Assembly: GCA_040382935.1 (NCBI GenBank)
Contig: JBEIEP010000010.1
Location: 1-64,000 of the forward strand
Direction: 5' to 3'
Length of the DNA stretch: 64,000 nucleotides
Source of the DNA: JALQUL01 sp040382935
GTDB taxonomy: Bacteria > Pseudomonadota > Gammaproteobacteria > Burkholderiales > Burkholderiaceae_C
Program-made: the position numbers and the translations under genes
Part shown: one piece after another, positions 52,901-60,329 of the stretch
Numbering within the stretch: position 1 is the stretch's first letter
How the letters are laid out: each line of letters opens with the position of its first letter
Notes under the pieces: generated by a model
Database searches by the model: none
What the model saw: the letters and a program-made list of their open reading frames with translations, nothing else
What the model was told of the DNA's origin: nothing

Positions 52901-54653
52901 TCCGACTATAACTATTACTATCAGCGGTAAAACTCATACTATTCCTGCTGATTCTAATTTTTTACAGTCCTATGCATTCGGTTACCAATTAGATGTTTCA
53001 AGCATGCTTGCAAGTAATCCTTTGTATCTTATCGATATAATAAACAATACGGTGAGCATTGACCAGGTAACTATCGGTTTTGGTTCTATAACTAAAGCTT
53101 TTAGAGTTTATTTTGGTGACACTGATACAAGCATGCTTGATCTGGATGAAGTCTTACTTTTGCGGGACACTTTTGGAACAAATAATCTTACCAGCACTAT
53201 TTTTAGTCCGGCTATAATTCAGCAACAAGGTATAATCGCTGATTTAAATCCATTGAAGACTAATTCTGTTGAAAAGCGTGTTTCAGGATTCAATGCTTCC
53301 TTTGATAAATTAATTGGTATAAATGATCTTACTGGTACGGCATTTTCTGATACTATTACTGGCAATGCAAATGGCAATAAGTTGTTGGGTGGCCTGGGCA
53401 ATGACATATTATCCGGACTTGAAGGTGATGATCAGTTAGACGGTGATGAGGGTACTGATATCCTTTCAGGGGGAGCTGGGGATGACGTTCTGTACGGAAA
53501 TTCTGGCCAATACGGTTCTGACAAATTTGATGGTGGTACTGGGAATGATGCGGTTGATTATTCAAGGTCTTACTCAAAAATTTCAGCGCGATATATTTTA
53601 ATTCGATCAAATATTATTGGAGTAGGTTCGGATCCGGCTAGCTTTTCGGTGTACAGCAATGGTAAAGTTGTGGATGCCAGTGCCATTAATAAAACGGTTT
53701 CTACTTCAGGATCTAGTTGGGTGCAGTATGATTTACAAGAAACATTATTAATTGATTCTTTACTTGGTAGTTGGATTAATAGAGGCTCATTTGATATTTA
53801 TATGAGTTCTTCTGATTTTAGTGCTGCTAATATTAGTGAATTTTCTAATTGGAATGATCTTACTCAGTTCAGTGTCACAAATAATTCATCCTTTACTGCG
53901 AGCCTAGGTGGAATTACAGCAGCAATTTCACTCGGTACTGTACGAAAATCATCAAATTTTACTGGCTTTAGTAAAGTTATGGGCAAAACTCCATTGCCTG
54001 AAGTTGACACCATTACTGGAATTGAAAGTGTAACGGGAACTTATTTTAATGACACTTTGAGTGGAAATTCATTGAATAATATATTCAATGGTGCGGGAGG
54101 CGATGATATAATTCAGGCTGGATCTGGTGACGACATATACATTGGTGGTTCTGGGGCAGATCGATTAACAGACTCAGGTGGTAGTGATCAATACTACTTT
54201 CAAAAGGGTGATGGTGAAGATACTATTACCGATACACCCTCTGTTATCCAATCGAGAATTGAATCAGACTCTTTGTTTTTTTCCTCTATAGATATTAATC
54301 ACCTATGGTTTAGCTTGATTGGTGGAGACTTAGTTATTAAAAATTTAAGTTCATCATCTGATACCGTTACCGTTAAAAATTGGACCGGCACTGGAAAACT
54401 TGAGCAAGTTTTTGCAGCAAAATATGATGCTAATTCGGTTAAAACCAATACTTATGACGAAAAATCTTCGCTGAAGGCTTATTCTATTTCTTCAGCTAAT
54501 ATCGATGCACTTGTTTCGGCTATGGCTCTGTTTGGTGCGCCTACTTTGTCTGCAAATTATGAGCTCTCCCCCTCTAATCGCTCTGGCTTCCTTGCCGTGT
54601 CTGCTCAGCAGTTGGCTGCAATAATTAATACTTCGTGGGCAGCCGTGGGTTGA
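43932..54653 (+). CDS. Giant RTX (calcium-binding repeat) exoprotein, 3573 residues
   Basis: One uninterrupted frame. Residues 1-725 lack RTX repeats and carry several hydrophobic helices (about 151-178, 194-213, 242-268, 532-557, 571-623 and 666-723, the last being long and Ala/Val-rich), recalling membrane-inserting parts of RTX toxins. From about residue 955 to 3420 there are some sixteen blocks of GGxGxDxhx nonapeptides (for example GGPGQDVIYGNGGDDVI), separated by a recurring spacer of the form DTIDYS...ENIIGT. Four beta-rich modules interrupt this (about 2359-2456, 2594-2696, 2970-3086, 3219-3323); the first and last look like F5/8 type C domains. The end (FQKGDGEDTI, then DALVSAMALFGAP to SWAAVG) fits a type I secretion signal. 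AAATTTAGGAAC supplies the ribosome site. AT-rich composition unlike its neighbours suggests transfer. Adhesin or toxin roles are both open. Confidence 0.9.
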   Translation: MTTATSTTSSSFNVNLPLEGLSSAATNISPATPIATQNAPQSPPVPVPPSIVQGTLTDTSGMSYTTQLPSAGPTIYKLPKISLYPPSSTALWYAAYDRWLNTAIRRATVLTGSPSPKAYIIHNWLSSGKPAGASANYTSTSNGMATHASLRFEAIALGLSMVGWAQSSLRAAVANANNGDLANRTKQNETIAATYAAVGVAVTTYAWLFSYRWTVNPSVMESISLNDKVLTPAQSQRLYAKSIIMLTTFTQIIINNIITLGFGIDKLGKADSTLKRNAAILQISLGTVNVVQFIAKNLGTYYAMRVPNYTVQTGVLNIIVDLSQEKIKTIIFYAIKDQIKNFNASGAFLGDFLRGYIDDAFKNIKSGQLITDSMIDAVVKDVLPKYTRHHNFANSLDNGALSAMRAQIIVQIERTLTLDDRNYLGLDSDIVSELKKANADLKQKVVAELSRQNVNSLRNVQIDDLADQMIASAKETVKKSALGTGAQTYNTLDDLVDEWKTLRNAGTQNADEVALLDGIVTKSRSTATIQNTWQIIGTMLGLVSMGLTVGMLANSYHNETTLTEAQKNNIRNEIIVQVFAGVAGLAGGLMLAAATSTKVVSTARVFGSAGLVVAGIIMASVSPMQVQQIKDLRNYATQINDLNNSYGGNISAYSGMASYYNLQADWAIGNMAVSIVSTVLSTLLVVAAAMAGPGSVLGPISVVVTVVLIVAALALMVVEAIMKDNSRRKIINAVKEAGGASNYLDGILRQIYQSEIYSDESKASIKDLQNNFSVQKVLSVTTIAADSVVISSLAMANQPTATYKIYTDAFVDGVNQTDSGVRVSESRAEIDIIPEENEQTAVFQLFTPLFSASSGRTIVEERAGPARATHFAYVFNYEGVHSKWTFRDNSNDSYIDLSNVVDSIQPKAGVTYIPRSLAKKTQADFFRDELSYKAFLVSDSNKWVSNIPITLDVWGGGGDDALIIGTNQFKFYGESGNNSVSYARNINPASSIGVTLNDTGASYVSRKLVKEASKSEKIDETTGATNERSSVLIQYRIAADYEVTRDFIDTLINVDNITGTAGRDVIVGNKNNNVFAGGPGQDVIYGNGGDDVIVQSTPSYDTLYGGDGITDTGTDTITYGSSTPDGTGVAYRYGKNYVTDFNMRLYGILSIGNRYSEEYNGANIETRDQIVNAMLRLGGTALDAIDSRNVQSMRHDYINGFEVFSGSPDQDLIIGSVGNDVIGSGGGSDFLYGLDGNDTLLAAGPWIGAYFIGGNGSDMLSFAGVNDHGVMIQLSDDLLKQADGTLGKGNGLAYPIPSTFANGLPSHYTTYIDYSPTRDKTHNYFQSIENVTGTKYVDYIFGNSEDNVLSGGLGADWLYGNGGNDYFIATIDNDTIDGGLGGDVIEYRANKRPIYADLSSKYIYNRVNSSAVYSKTTMPVHDRVEGVESIIGTRSPDIIIGDSNDNTIVTGGSFTPYFNLPEEIYGGEGDDIIIMSGGPNNALVDGGIGSRDLVDYSRIEEFDNQFYRDNPVFIKCGINVNNTDVGSYQVRYLGGTPGKSRIDRLRNIEIIALTDYADEFNGGVADETILGLGGSDILIGGSGSDVFYKTHLGGSYFDGGMGATAGIEKETDSDLICYPDMIIRADGNGIYVDLERGRAFNFVPSYSISDYIDALTHDKFDRMDGIVGTSGQDFLYGNAGNNYFDGRHGNLGVKYQDKLYGMAGNDQFDQGSADQGDYIDGGDGSDTVNYTTSTSATGLVINLSLGFAANYSRIRSDYLERVSTPRISFDSNWSDGYLGSDSLVNIENIIGSNFDDVIHGDSKKNQISGALGRDKLYGGGGDDNFIMSPSKLDGDIIDGGDGTDTIDYSSYMPDVPNTLVTSGLSISLSDKTIKSLNAAADSGTDSVIGIENIIGTRYSDTIIGDNDSNYIDPGLGADTIKAGGGDDYIEQKSSLSTIDGGDGNDTVSYKFFGHGVNVSLAEKTSSYTNLNRNYTNPIDSIESVIGSKFDDVLTGNNLDNTLIGSGGEYDRLLGLGGNDYIIISTLKNYAHGGSGINSLDFSEASDVKSGLVLSISEYYHNNTLNSVSLNYGVPSTLSYHNFNNIISGAYDDTLTGNTKDNRFDGKEGNDSINGREGNDVIDGGSGNDTIKGGSGNDTLIGGSGFDHVDGESGDDSLFQMIEQSSDQIFGGDGIDTVVYYIDEPKNDGVNAKLFERRLAYQFNFKLNSTEFSRSINGIYAALSDDGSKSISSVFKDPYNYFLDPSKNLAVDQLKDIENISGTLLNDTIMGNLFNNYLSGNDGDDVIFGREGNDTLEGGVGADVIDGGDGHDSINGQAGSDQIFAGNGDDSIKEIASLDSSNIVHGGDGFDTLSYAESKEIQGRYIILMTGFNSYNNVSGFELSKIIASDRNVSPLATTYSSDNLWVKIDLGTTLDIQQFNLKTYDVTYGIYVSTEDISIAFDRNAVVSNPAVKKIAAEVRTSGSNSVDIRGGGIAVDLSVDLKTVKKINYVGSLTDGFSDIVSGIEMVIGTSSHDRFIGSAGDDSFVGYDGNDFLHGNAGADTLTGGRGSDFIFGGADNDTIFQLDELASNNFDNLDGGDGVDTLDYTKMSIIDVPVQSVEIYDIDGTLSNALQLATFNVTGKNTAGDIVTGVVSRSNRKITVSFKNSSGTLINVTLQSLKFSMPSSMASGNIGISLVSTNFPVISSVQAVEKNIPFSFEFTKGLAVDFSVSKIVKASGFSGVDSISNIETFNGSIYADVFQGATNSVTIDGHEGNDIIFGSPESDYLKSGIGRDTIYGGDGNDTIGVTFEKSDVGWIDSDSFDGGAGSDLIDFSSASSDLFLDNKGLHIALADSGNDLIQLWTTSSSISKNLNLTQFVIRNFESIVGTKNDDYLVGDSLDNILQGYFGNDDLRGNGGNDFIEGSTGNDLIYGGDGNDSISDGIGNDRLFGGSGDDVYMMNGAVTDSDTVTEDSTPTSFDTVDYSSGFLRGGYMRIEFLDSLSSSASNTAPTITITISGKTHTIPADSNFLQSYAFGYQLDVSSMLASNPLYLIDIINNTVSIDQVTIGFGSITKAFRVYFGDTDTSMLDLDEVLLLRDTFGTNNLTSTIFSPAIIQQQGIIADLNPLKTNSVEKRVSGFNASFDKLIGINDLTGTAFSDTITGNANGNKLLGGLGNDILSGLEGDDQLDGDEGTDILSGGAGDDVLYGNSGQYGSDKFDGGTGNDAVDYSRSYSKISARYILIRSNIIGVGSDPASFSVYSNGKVVDASAINKTVSTSGSSWVQYDLQETLLIDSLLGSWINRGSFDIYMSSSDFSAANISEFSNWNDLTQFSVTNNSSFTASLGGITAAISLGTVRKSSNFTGFSKVMGKTPLPEVDTITGIESVTGTYFNDTLSGNSLNNIFNGAGGDDIIQAGSGDDIYIGGSGADRLTDSGGSDQYYFQKGDGEDTITDTPSVIQSRIESDSLFFSSIDINHLWFSLIGGDLVIKNLSSSSDTVTVKNWTGTGKLEQVFAAKYDANSVKTNTYDEKSSLKAYSISSANIDALVSAMALFGAPTLSANYELSPSNRSGFLAVSAQQLAAIINTSWAAVG

Positions 54654-54712
54654 TGGCACCAAAGCGAGTCTCCGGCGAGCCTCGCTGGGCATAGCTGGTT
54701 GGGTGGCTTTGT

Positions 54713-57331
54713 TTACGCCACCACCGCAGCCCGCAACTGACCCTCTATCGCAATCTGCGCATGGTTGTTTTGCAGTTGTTCGCCTTGGATCAGAAAAGTG
54801 TCCTCAACCCGTTCGCCCAGGGTGCTTATTTTGGCCAGTTGTAGGCTTAGGCTGTGTTCAGCCAAGATGCGGGCCACGCTGTAGAGCAGGCCTACGCGGT
54901 CGCTGGCCGAGAGGTGCAATAGCCAGCGCTGGGCGCGTTCGTCGGGTACAAACTCGATGCGGGGGGCCATAGGGAAGCTTTTAACCCGGCGTGACACGCG
55001 GCCTTTGGTGGGCGGTGGCAGTGGCCCTGCGGCGATTAAGGTGCGTTTTAGTTCGGTCTCTACCATGGTGATGAGTTCACGGTAGTGCTCAGGCAGCATG
55101 GCGGTAACGATTTGGAAGGTATCCAGCGCGTAGCCGTTTTTGGCGGTGTGGATTTTGGCGTCCAAAATGCTAAAGCCGCCTTGGTCAAAGAAGCCACAAA
55201 TGCGGGCAAATAAATCGCGCACGTCGGGGGTGTACACCAGCACTTGCAGGCCTTCGCCCACAGGGGATGCACGGGCTCTAACAATGGTTGTGCCTATCGC
55301 GGCCGATTCGGTGGGGTGAAGCGGGCCTACAAATCGCCCTAGGTGGCGGGCGTGCCAAGCGATGTCGGCGGCGTCGTGGCGCATAAAGTAGCTGGAATCC
55401 AATGTGGCCCAAAGGTTTTTTTGTGACTCAAAGGGTTCGCTGCGCTGCGCCAGTAGCACCAAAGCCTCGCGCTGGCGTTCTTGAATCTGCGCATTGGCAT
55501 CGGGGGCGCGGCCACCCAAGGCGCGTAAGGTCAAGCGGTAGGCGTCTTCGAGCAGCTTGGCCTTCCAGGCGTTCCATACCTTGGGTGAGGTGCCGCGTAT
55601 GTCGGCCACCGTGAGCAGGTACAGGGCGGTCAGGTAGCGCTCGTTGCCCACCCGTTTGGCCAATGCAGCAATGACGTCACCGTCGCTGAGGTCTTCTTTT
55701 TGCGCGACGGTGCTGAGGGTTAAGTGCTCGGCCACTAAAAATTCAATGAGTTGGGCGTCTTCGATGGCGATGCCGTGGGTGGCGCAAAACCGGCGTACCT
55801 CTAGCCGCCCCAGGGCCGAATGGTCACCCCCACGCCCTTTGGCGATGTCATGAAAAAGTGCCGCTGTGGTCAGTATCCAGGGCTTGTCCCAGCCACTGGC
55901 CAGTTGGGAGCAAAAAGGGTATTCGTGGTGATGCTCGGGAATAAAAAACCGGCGCACGTTGCGCAGCACCATTAGGATGTGTTGGTCTACCGTGTACACA
56001 TGAAACAGGTCGTGCTGCATTTGCCCCACGATGCGCCTAAACACCCACAGGTAACGGCCCAGCACTGAGGTCTGGTTCATCAGCCTTAGCGCGTGGGTAA
56101 TGCCTTGGGGCGCCTGCAGGATTTTGACGAACGTGGCGCGGTTAACCGGGTCTTGTCTGAAACGCCCATCCATCAGGTGTCTGGCGTTGTAAAGGGCCCG
56201 CTGCGTACGCGCCGAAAGTCCCGATATCCCGGCCTCGCTCTGGTACAAATAAAAGGTTTCCAGGATGCGGTGCGGCTCGCGCAAATACACCTCGTCGTCG
56301 GCCACTTCCAACATACCCGCTTTGTCAAAAAACGCCTCATTGATGGGGCGCATCACCTGGGCTTTGGGGTTGAGGCGCTCTTCGATGTTCAGCAACATGA
56401 CCTGGTTGAGCTGGGTCACGGCTTTGGCCGCCCAGTAGTAGCGACGCATCAGGGTTTCGCTGGCGCGCCGGTTGCCTACCGCTTTCAGGCCCAATGACTG
56501 CGCCACTGCGTTTTGTAGGTCAAACACCAAACGGTCTTCGCGCCGCTGGGCCAACAGGTGCAGGCGGCTTCGCACCAAAAACAAAACCGCCTCGTTGTGT
56601 TTGAGTTGCTTGGCCTCAAACGAGGTAATCAATCCTGATTTGACCAATTCCTGCCAGCTCCCGCCCAGTCCTGCGGCCTTGGCTACCCAAAGAATGATTT
56701 GCAAATCGCGCAACCCACCGGGGGATTCTTTGCAATTGGGTTCTAAGGCGTAGGGTGTGTTCTCAAACTTGGTGTGGCGCTGGCGCATCTCGGCCGTTTT
56801 GCGCTCTAAAAACGCCTGGGGTTTGAGTTGGGCATTGAAACCGGTCTGAAACTGCTGGTAGAGACCTGCCTCGCCCGCAATAAGACGCGACTCCAGCAAG
56901 GCCGTTTGAATAGACACATCGGCCAGGCTTTCGGTCAGGCATTGGTCCAGGGTGCGTACCGCTGAGCCAATTTCAAGACCCTCGTCCCAGCAGGCGCTGA
57001 CAAACGATTCGATGCGCTCTTTCAGCAGTGGGTCGGTATCCGGGTTGGCCTCGTTGGGCAGCAGCAGGAGTACGTCAATGTCGGAGTACGGGAACAATTC
57101 TTCGCGCCCGTAGCCGCCACTGGCCAGCAAGGCTAGGCTTTTTGGCAGTTGGTGGGTTTCCCACAGGCGGATGAGCGACTGATCGGCCAGTCGCGACAAG
57201 GCTTTGAGTGTGGCACGCACCCCTCGCGAGTGGGTAACCTCTAGCTGCAGTTGCTGTAAAAAAGCGCCCTTGACGTCTCTGAAACGTGGGCGACTAACGG
57301 AGAGTTCGGCCATAACTTCAGTCGGTAGCAA
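54713..57331 (-). CDS. glnD: [Protein-PII] uridylyltransferase/uridylyl-removing enzyme
   Basis: The 872-residue nitrogen sensor modifies PII proteins according to glutamine level. The nucleotidyltransferase motif GGYGREELFPYSDIDVLLLL is at residues 72-91. A GlnE-like helical part (PNCKESPGGLRDLQIILWVA), an HD domain for deuridylylation (HDIAKGRGGDHSALG) and two C-terminal ACT domains for glutamine sensing (VLVYTPDVRDLFARICGFFD and WLLHLSASDRVGLLYSVARI) follow. An internal ATG six codons in is an alternative start. It lies 40 bp after map and is convergent with the RTX gene. Confidence 0.96.
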   Translation of the reverse strand: MLPTEVMAELSVSRPRFRDVKGAFLQQLQLEVTHSRGVRATLKALSRLADQSLIRLWETHQLPKSLALLASGGYGREELFPYSDIDVLLLLPNEANPDTDPLLKERIESFVSACWDEGLEIGSAVRTLDQCLTESLADVSIQTALLESRLIAGEAGLYQQFQTGFNAQLKPQAFLERKTAEMRQRHTKFENTPYALEPNCKESPGGLRDLQIILWVAKAAGLGGSWQELVKSGLITSFEAKQLKHNEAVLFLVRSRLHLLAQRREDRLVFDLQNAVAQSLGLKAVGNRRASETLMRRYYWAAKAVTQLNQVMLLNIEERLNPKAQVMRPINEAFFDKAGMLEVADDEVYLREPHRILETFYLYQSEAGISGLSARTQRALYNARHLMDGRFRQDPVNRATFVKILQAPQGITHALRLMNQTSVLGRYLWVFRRIVGQMQHDLFHVYTVDQHILMVLRNVRRFFIPEHHHEYPFCSQLASGWDKPWILTTAALFHDIAKGRGGDHSALGRLEVRRFCATHGIAIEDAQLIEFLVAEHLTLSTVAQKEDLSDGDVIAALAKRVGNERYLTALYLLTVADIRGTSPKVWNAWKAKLLEDAYRLTLRALGGRAPDANAQIQERQREALVLLAQRSEPFESQKNLWATLDSSYFMRHDAADIAWHARHLGRFVGPLHPTESAAIGTTIVRARASPVGEGLQVLVYTPDVRDLFARICGFFDQGGFSILDAKIHTAKNGYALDTFQIVTAMLPEHYRELITMVETELKRTLIAAGPLPPPTKGRVSRRVKSFPMAPRIEFVPDERAQRWLLHLSASDRVGLLYSVARILAEHSLSLQLAKISTLGERVEDTFLIQGEQLQNNHAQIAIEGQLRAAVVA

Positions 57332-57373
57332 AAATGGTGGGTGGCGGGCCGAACAAGCAAGGCGGTTTGAAGG

Positions 57374-58189
57374 CTAGGGGTTAAGCGGCGCAGCAACAAA
57401 GTCAGGCAATGCTGGGCTGCCAGCCGATAGCGTTAGCACCTCATACCCATTGGGTGTAACCAGCACCGTGTGCTCCCATTGGGCAGACAAGGAATGGTCT
57501 TTGGTGACTATGGTCCACCCGTCATTGAGCTCTTTGATATCCGCCCGCCCCGCGTTAATCATGGGTTCAATCGTAAAGATCATGCCGGGCTCCATGACCT
57601 CCAAAGTGCCGGGTTTACCGTAGTGAAGAATTTGCGGTTCTTCGTGAAAACCGCGTCCTATGCCATGGCCGCAAAACTCACGTACCACCGACAGGCCATT
57701 GCGTTCGGCAAAGATTTGAATGGCCGCGCCAATGTCGCCCAGTCGGCCGCCGGGTCTCACGCGTTGTATGCCCAGCCACATGGCCTCGTAAGTGAGGCGC
57801 GCGAGGCGCTTGGCAGCAATAGAAACCTCACCCAACGCGAACATTCGGCTGGTGTCACCGTGCCACCCGTCCTTGATCACGGTCACGTCAATGTTCACTA
57901 CATCGCCTTTTTTTAGCGCCTTGTCGTTGGGAATGCCGTGGCACACTTGGTGGTTGACAGAGGTGCAAATCGACTTGGGGTAGGGCCGGTACCCGCCCGG
58001 TGCGTAATTGAGCGGCGCAGGAATGGCGCCCTGTACCTCTGTGATGTAGTCGTGCGCCAGCTTGTCCAGTTCGTTGCTGGTGACGCCAATTTTGACGAAC
58101 GGTGTGAGGTAATCCAATACCTCAGAAGCCAGGCGTCCGGCGATGCGCATTCCCTCTATGTCAGAGGCAGATTTAATCGAAATAGTCAT
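57374..58189 (-). CDS. map: Methionine aminopeptidase, type I
   Basis: The 271-residue metallopeptidase removes initiator methionine. It has SICTSVNHQVCHGIPNDKAL, the metal-ligand Asp residues in VVNIDVTVIKDGWHGDTSRM, GHGIGRGFHEEPQILHYG and MIFTIEPMINAG. Length is normal. Its ATG overlaps the stop of the cysteine synthase-like gene (ATGA), and glnD follows. Confidence 0.96.
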   Translation of the reverse strand: MTISIKSASDIEGMRIAGRLASEVLDYLTPFVKIGVTSNELDKLAHDYITEVQGAIPAPLNYAPGGYRPYPKSICTSVNHQVCHGIPNDKALKKGDVVNIDVTVIKDGWHGDTSRMFALGEVSIAAKRLARLTYEAMWLGIQRVRPGGRLGDIGAAIQIFAERNGLSVVREFCGHGIGRGFHEEPQILHYGKPGTLEVMEPGMIFTIEPMINAGRADIKELNDGWTIVTKDHSLSAQWEHTVLVTPNGYEVLTLSAGSPALPDFVAAPLNP

Positions 58190-59283
58190 AGCGGCGTATT
58201 ATCGTGTAAATGGCCTTGCTGCCAGTGGTCCAACTGGTTGGCACTTGCGTTGCAGTCGCCCAACTGTCTGGCCACCCATTCTGGGTTGTAGTAGGTGGGC
58301 AGATAGCGGTCACCACCATCGCAAATGATGGACAAGATAGACCCGCGCTCACCCCGTGCCTTCATCTCTAGTGCCAGCGCCAGCATGCCGTAGAAGTTGG
58401 TGCCGGTCGAAGGGCCGACTTTTCGCCCTAACTTGTCTGACAGACTGTGCATGGCCTGAACCGATCCGGTATTGGGCACCACGCGCATTTCGTCCACCAC
58501 CGTTGCGATGAAACTGGGCTCTAGGCGTGGGCGGCCAATGCCTTCGATGCGCGAGCCTTGGGTGTTAACACTGGCGTCGCCGTTGCGGTAGTAGGCGTAA
58601 AAAGCTGAGCCTTCGGGGTCTACCACACACAATTGCGTTGGCAACCGCTGGTAACGCAGGTAGCGGCCTATCGTGGCACTGGTCCCCCCAGTTCCTGCCC
58701 CCACCACCACCCAGCGGGGTGCTGCAAAGCGCTCGTGTGCCATTTGCGCAAACATACTTTGCGCAATGTTGTTGTTGCCTCGCCAGTCGGTGGCCCTTTC
58801 GGCGTAGGTGAACTGGTCCATGTAGTGCCCTCCCAGCGTCTGCGCCAGGCGCTCGGCTGCGGCGTACACCTCGCTGGCGTTGTCAACAAAATGACAGCGC
58901 CCTCCGTAAAACGTGATCTGATGGATTTTCTCTTGCGAGGTGGTGCTGGGCATGACCGCCACGAAAGGCAGTCCCAACAAACGCGCAAAGTACGCCTCAC
59001 TGACCGCGGTTGAACCGCTGGAGGCCTCTACCACGGTCATGCCTTCTTGCAACTGCCCGTTACACAGCGCAAACAAAAACAGAGACCGCGCCAAGCGGTG
59101 TTTGAGGCTACCGGTGGGATGGGTGGATTCGTCTTTAAAGTAAAAATCAATGCCTGCCTCGTAAAACGCCGGTAGCACCAGTGGAATAAGGTGCGTGTCT
59201 GCGCTGCGTTGCATATCCGCATTGATTTGGGTAATGGCATGGTCTAACCAGCGCGGTGAATGAGAATTAGAGGTCATCGGCAT
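58186..59283 (-). CDS. PLP-dependent cysteine synthase-family protein (possible cysteine desulfhydrase)
   Basis: The 365-residue fold-type II PLP enzyme has the cofactor lysine in THPTGSLKHRLARSLFLF, the substrate loop VEASSGSTAVSEAYFARLLG and the phosphate-binding VVGAGTGGTSATIGRYLRYQ. The EASSGSTA form and the length are those of the Cds1-like branch, some members of which act as L-cysteine desulfhydrases, rather than of CysK/CysM. The open frame extends to 59454, but that part overlaps miaA; the ATG at 59283 (or 59277) fits the family. It lies 5 bp after miaA and is coupled to map. Confidence 0.85.
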   Translation of the reverse strand: MPMTSNSHSPRWLDHAITQINADMQRSADTHLIPLVLPAFYEAGIDFYFKDESTHPTGSLKHRLARSLFLFALCNGQLQEGMTVVEASSGSTAVSEAYFARLLGLPFVAVMPSTTSQEKIHQITFYGGRCHFVDNASEVYAAAERLAQTLGGHYMDQFTYAERATDWRGNNNIAQSMFAQMAHERFAAPRWVVVGAGTGGTSATIGRYLRYQRLPTQLCVVDPEGSAFYAYYRNGDASVNTQGSRIEGIGRPRLEPSFIATVVDEMRVVPNTGSVQAMHSLSDKLGRKVGPSTGTNFYGMLALALEMKARGERGSILSIICDGGDRYLPTYYNPEWVARQLGDCNASANQLDHWQQGHLHDNTPL

Positions 59284-59288
59284 CGCCT

Positions 59289-60314
59289 TCAAAGCTTGCT
59301 GTGTGGGTTGGTTAACGCCAACGCTAAATCGCAGACCTGCTGAGCGGCGTCTTGGGATTCCATGGCCACGATGTGCCGCAACTTCATGGCGCGCAACCAG
59401 GTCAGTTGACGTTTGGCCAGTTGTCTGGTGGCAGCCGCTGCGGGTTCGTGCCAATGCGCAAAAAACGCGGTACGGTCTTTCGCCAGCAACGGGTTGGGGG
59501 AGTGGCCTTGCCGCGTTAGTTCAGTTAACACCTCAAAGGCTTGACGGTACCCCACTGAGCGCATGGCGGGCATGTCAGGCGATAGCGTGGGGTCAAGGTG
59601 CAATTGCAAGGCCTCCGCTAAAAAGCCCGCGTCCAACATGGCGGTCAGACGGGCGGCTATGCGTAGGTGCAGCACGCTGCGCTCAGTAGGCTCTAGGCTA
59701 ATGATGCGGGCCTCTTCAAGTACGCCAGGAATGGCGCGGTTGCGCCCCGTTTGTAACGACGACAGGGTCTGACCGGTGCCCAGTACCACCTCCAAGGCAC
59801 GCCCAATGCGCTGTGCATCGCTTGGGGGCAAACGGGCGGCCGTTACAGGGTCGAGGGCTTGCAGCTGCTGGTGCATGACCGCCCAGCCCACTTGGGCCGC
59901 GCGTGCGGTTACCTCAGCCCGAACGCCCAGGTCCACCGCTGGCATCTCGTCAATTCCTTTGGTTAGGCACTGCAAGTACAACATGGTGCCCCCCACAAAC
60001 ACCGGCCATTTGCCTCGCTGCGAAATTTCAGAAACCAGCACTGTGGCGTCTTTTAGGAACTCAGCGGCGTTGTAGCTTTCAAAGGGGTCACGAATGTCGA
60101 TCAGGTGGTGAACCACAGCGTCTCGTTCGGCTGAGCTGGGTTTGGCACTGCCAATGTTCATGCGCCGGTACACCAGCGTTGAATCGACGCTGATGATCTC
60201 TATCGGCAGGACCTGGGCCAATCGCAAGGCCGCGGCCGTTTTTCCGCTGGCCGTTGGGCCGGTAATGGCGATAGGCGGTAACCATGCCGCGCTTGGTGTC
60301 AGTGGTGAATCCAC
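59289..60314 (-). CDS. miaA: tRNA dimethylallyltransferase
   Basis: The 341-residue enzyme adds a dimethylallyl group to A37 of tRNAs reading U-starting codons. It has the P-loop ITGPTASGKTAAALRLAQ, ISVDSTLVYRRMNIGSAKPS, the VGGTMLYLQCLTKGIDEMPA loop and the RSVGYRQAFEVL motif. The second metal-site region reads HHLIDIRDPFESYNAAEFLK. It is in a run with the Bcr/CflA transporter and ygfZ. Confidence 0.95.
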   Translation of the reverse strand: MDSPLTPSAAWLPPIAITGPTASGKTAAALRLAQVLPIEIISVDSTLVYRRMNIGSAKPSSAERDAVVHHLIDIRDPFESYNAAEFLKDATVLVSEISQRGKWPVFVGGTMLYLQCLTKGIDEMPAVDLGVRAEVTARAAQVGWAVMHQQLQALDPVTAARLPPSDAQRIGRALEVVLGTGQTLSSLQTGRNRAIPGVLEEARIISLEPTERSVLHLRIAARLTAMLDAGFLAEALQLHLDPTLSPDMPAMRSVGYRQAFEVLTELTRQGHSPNPLLAKDRTAFFAHWHEPAAAATRQLAKRQLTWLRAMKLRHIVAMESQDAAQQVCDLALALTNPHSKL

Positions 60315-60329
60315 GGTGCCAAACCCAGG

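Noticed and set aside
47100..54200. DNA-level tandem repeats or a CRISPR-like array in the AT-rich region
   Set aside because: The periodicity is that of the RTX nonapeptide in protein, with diverged codons and no identical direct repeats or spacers.
54654..54712. Hairpin GCGAG/CTCGC between the RTX and glnD genes as terminator
   Set aside because: A 5-bp stem with a 12-base loop and no T tract in either direction is too weak to call.
58186..59454. Longer 422-codon version of the cysteine synthase-like gene
   Set aside because: The extra N-terminus overlaps the end of miaA and is Arg/His-rich shadow sequence; the ATG at 59283 matches family length.
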